Shown in pieces: positions 22,241 to 23,235 of a stretch of 23,235 bases of DNA. The stretch is taken from the NCBI GenBank assembly GCA_937888775.1, contig CALAQT010000524.1, forward strand, positions 1 to 23,235, given 5' to 3'. Position 1 is the first letter of the stretch. The number at the start of each line of letters is the position of its first letter. The translations under genes and the position numbers were made by a program. Source of the stretch: an uncultured Actinomycetes bacterium (GTDB taxonomy: Bacteria > Actinomycetota > Thermoleophilia > Solirubrobacterales > Solirubrobacteraceae). The notes beneath the pieces were generated by a model that was not told the origin of the DNA, did no database searches, and saw only the letters and a program-made list of their open reading frames with translations.

Positions 22241-22708
22241 ATGACCTCCGATCGCCACCCAGACCACGGCACCAAAGACTCCCCGGAGTCCGAGCCAGGC
22301 TGGCTTGAGGACTCGCACGCGGGAATCCCCTCGGAGTCGTCCGCGGGCGCGGGCGAGGGCGAAGGCGAGGCGGGGACCGAGTTCGCCAAGGCACCGTCGG
22401 CCGCACCGCCGGACCCGGAGCCGTCGACCAGCTTCGACTCGTCCTCGTTCCGGTCATCCGCGCCGTCCACCTACACGGCCCCCGCCCACCAGAGCGCGCC
22501 GAACATGCTGCCGGGTCGCGCGCGGCGCACCTCCGGGCTCGAGCGCCTCGTAGTGCGAGTCATCGCGACCGGCGGCGTGGTCGGGATCGGGGTCGCGATC
22601 GCCGCGATCCTGGCGGCCAGCAAGGTCCAGGGTTGGATCATCGGCCTGGTCGTAGCGATCGTCAGCGTGGTGCTGTCGGCGGTCCTCTGGTCCTCCCGGC
22701 AGCTGTAG
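22241..22708 (+). CDS. Membrane protein with acidic disordered N-terminus and two transmembrane helices
   Basis: ATG 22241 gives 155 residues. Residues 1 to about 95 are rich in Glu, Ser, Pro and Gly (GAGEGEGEAG, PPDPEPSTSFDSSSFRSS) and probably disordered. Two hydrophobic helices follow, VVRVIATGGVVGIGVAIAAI and GWIIGLVVAIVSVVLSAVLW, separated by a short ASKVQ turn, and the protein ends WSSRQL. This is a hairpin anchor at the C-terminus. I do not recognise the family. The frame is open far upstream through the repeats, but only the part from 22241 is protein-like. The ribosome binding site is weak. It is divergent from the TPP-enzyme gene and probably unrelated to the catabolic cluster. Confidence 0.7.
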   Translation: MTSDRHPDHGTKDSPESEPGWLEDSHAGIPSESSAGAGEGEGEAGTEFAKAPSAAPPDPEPSTSFDSSSFRSSAPSTYTAPAHQSAPNMLPGRARRTSGLERLVVRVIATGGVVGIGVAIAAILAASKVQGWIIGLVVAIVSVVLSAVLWSSRQL

Positions 22709-22730
22709 GAGCAGTCACGGGGCCTGCTCC
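22708..22730. terminator. Hairpin shared by two convergent genes
   Basis: GGAGCAG (22708-22714) pairs with CTGCTCC (22724-22730) around a 9-nt loop. It overlaps the end of the membrane-protein gene and the stop of the convergent small gene, so it could terminate both directions. Confidence 0.6.
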
Positions 22731-22936
22731 TCGCGGTCGCCCGACTCGGCCAGCGAGTTCGGTGCGTGCTCTGGGGCCTGGTCGAAGTCGACCACGACCA
22801 CCGTCTTGGTGTCAAAGAAGAACAATCTGATGCACGCGTGGCCGTACTCGACTCGGTCGGGCTGCGGAAGCTCGTACTGCTCCAGCAGCTCGCGCATCGT
22901 GGTTTCGGCCAAGATCTGTTCGCGGAGCATCGGCAT
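22715..22936 (-). CDS. Small soluble protein, unknown function
   Basis: ATG 22936 gives 73 residues (ATG 22930 gives 71); longer upstream extensions are low-complexity and lack a ribosome binding site. The protein reads MLREQILAETTMRELLEQYE, then QPDRVEYGHACIRLFFFDTK and TVVVVDFDQAPEHAPNSLAE. It has one amphipathic helix followed by two or three beta strands, consistent with a small folded domain. I recall similar short hypothetical proteins from actinobacteria but no function. It is convergent with the membrane protein. Confidence 0.65.
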   Translation of the reverse strand: MPMLREQILAETTMRELLEQYELPQPDRVEYGHACIRLFFFDTKTVVVVDFDQAPEHAPNSLAESGDREEQAP

Positions 22937-23040
22937 GGGTTCATGGTGCCCGGAACCGTGTGACGGATCTAGACGCAGACGCACCAAAAGCGCCATAACT
23001 TCGTGACAACTCTGCGACGGCCGAGTCGGCGACCGCGGAT

Positions 23041-23235
23041 CCGCCGCCCGGCCTAGGCTGGGCAAGCCCGCAGTCCCAGCGCCGACCCGCCGCCCGGCCT
23101 AGGCTGGGCAAGCCCGCAGTCCCAGCGCCGACCCGCAGTCCGGCCTGGGCGGTGCGAGGCCGCAGTCCCTGCGCGAGCCGGCAGTCCGGCCTGGGCGGTG
23201 CGAGGCCGCAGTCCCTGCGCGAGCCGGCAGTCCGG
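23041..23235. repeat. 46-bp tandem array with two unit types, running off the window
   Basis: Type A units (CGCCGCCCGGCCTAGGCTGG and following) start at 23042 and 23088. Type B units (GCAGTCCGGCCTGGGCGGTG and following) start at 23135, 23181 and 23227, the last cut by the window end. All are 46 bp. A and B share CCGCAGTCCC and the CGGCCT-GGC frame, so B derives from A or the reverse. There are no spacers. Type A holds CCTAGG and a GGGC-AA-GCCC mini-hairpin. Confidence 0.93.

Overview
The window is very GC-rich, with frequent GTG starts, 4-nt stop/start overlaps and gene families common in deep actinobacteria: DUF899, a bacterial dynamin-like GTPase, PaaX, and FadR-type GntR. I read it as a chromosomal piece of a Thermoleophilia/Solirubrobacterales-like actinobacterium. 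The taxonomy is inference. No rRNA, tRNA, insertion sequence or CRISPR array was seen.

Left part (1-9.5 kb): the 3' end of a branched-chain amino acid ABC ATPase (livF) is followed by a nine-copy 48-bp tandem array and a secreted NHL-type propeller protein with a split signal peptide. Then come a DUF899 protein and a run of damaged genes: a frameshifted GntR/FCD regulator, a C-terminal scrap of an ECF sigma factor, an MFS transporter cut off after about five helices, a dynamin-like GTPase with two frameshifts, and a HAD-phosphatase gene with an internal deletion and a stop. Two intact HIT-superfamily genes (a HIT hydrolase and a GalT-like transferase) sit convergently inside this block.

Right part (9.7-21.8 kb): an intact catabolic locus that I interpret as aerobic CoA-dependent anthranilate degradation fed by kynurenine. 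Kynureninase and a cyclase-family amidohydrolase (kynurenine formamidase or isatin hydrolase type) would make anthranilate. A PaaK-type ligase would make 2-aminobenzoyl-CoA. A 785-aa flavin monooxygenase/old-yellow-enzyme fusion, with the architecture of 2-aminobenzoyl-CoA monooxygenase/reductase, would hydroxylate and dearomatise the ring. A divergent four-gene operon with successive 4-nt overlaps (enoyl-CoA hydratase family, RidA family, acyl-CoA dehydrogenase, SDR) would deaminate the product, open the ring and beta-oxidise it. A PaaX-type repressor ends the forward operon. A TPP enzyme of unknown substrate lies upstream of the cyclase gene. The reading of the pathway rests on domain architecture and gene content; no substrate can be proven from sequence.

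The most unusual structural feature is a set of short tandem repeats (units of 24-60 bp) in most of the wider gaps. Several are built on gene ends and copy stop or start codons. In the clearest case (16859-16938) a 35-bp unit has copied a GTGA stop/start overlap, leaving two 12-codon mini-ORFs chained by GTGA between the monooxygenase gene and the paaX-like gene.

Right edge (21.8-23.2 kb): repeat-rich spacer, a two-helix membrane protein, a convergent small conserved-looking protein sharing a terminator hairpin with it, and a 46-bp tandem array that runs off the window.
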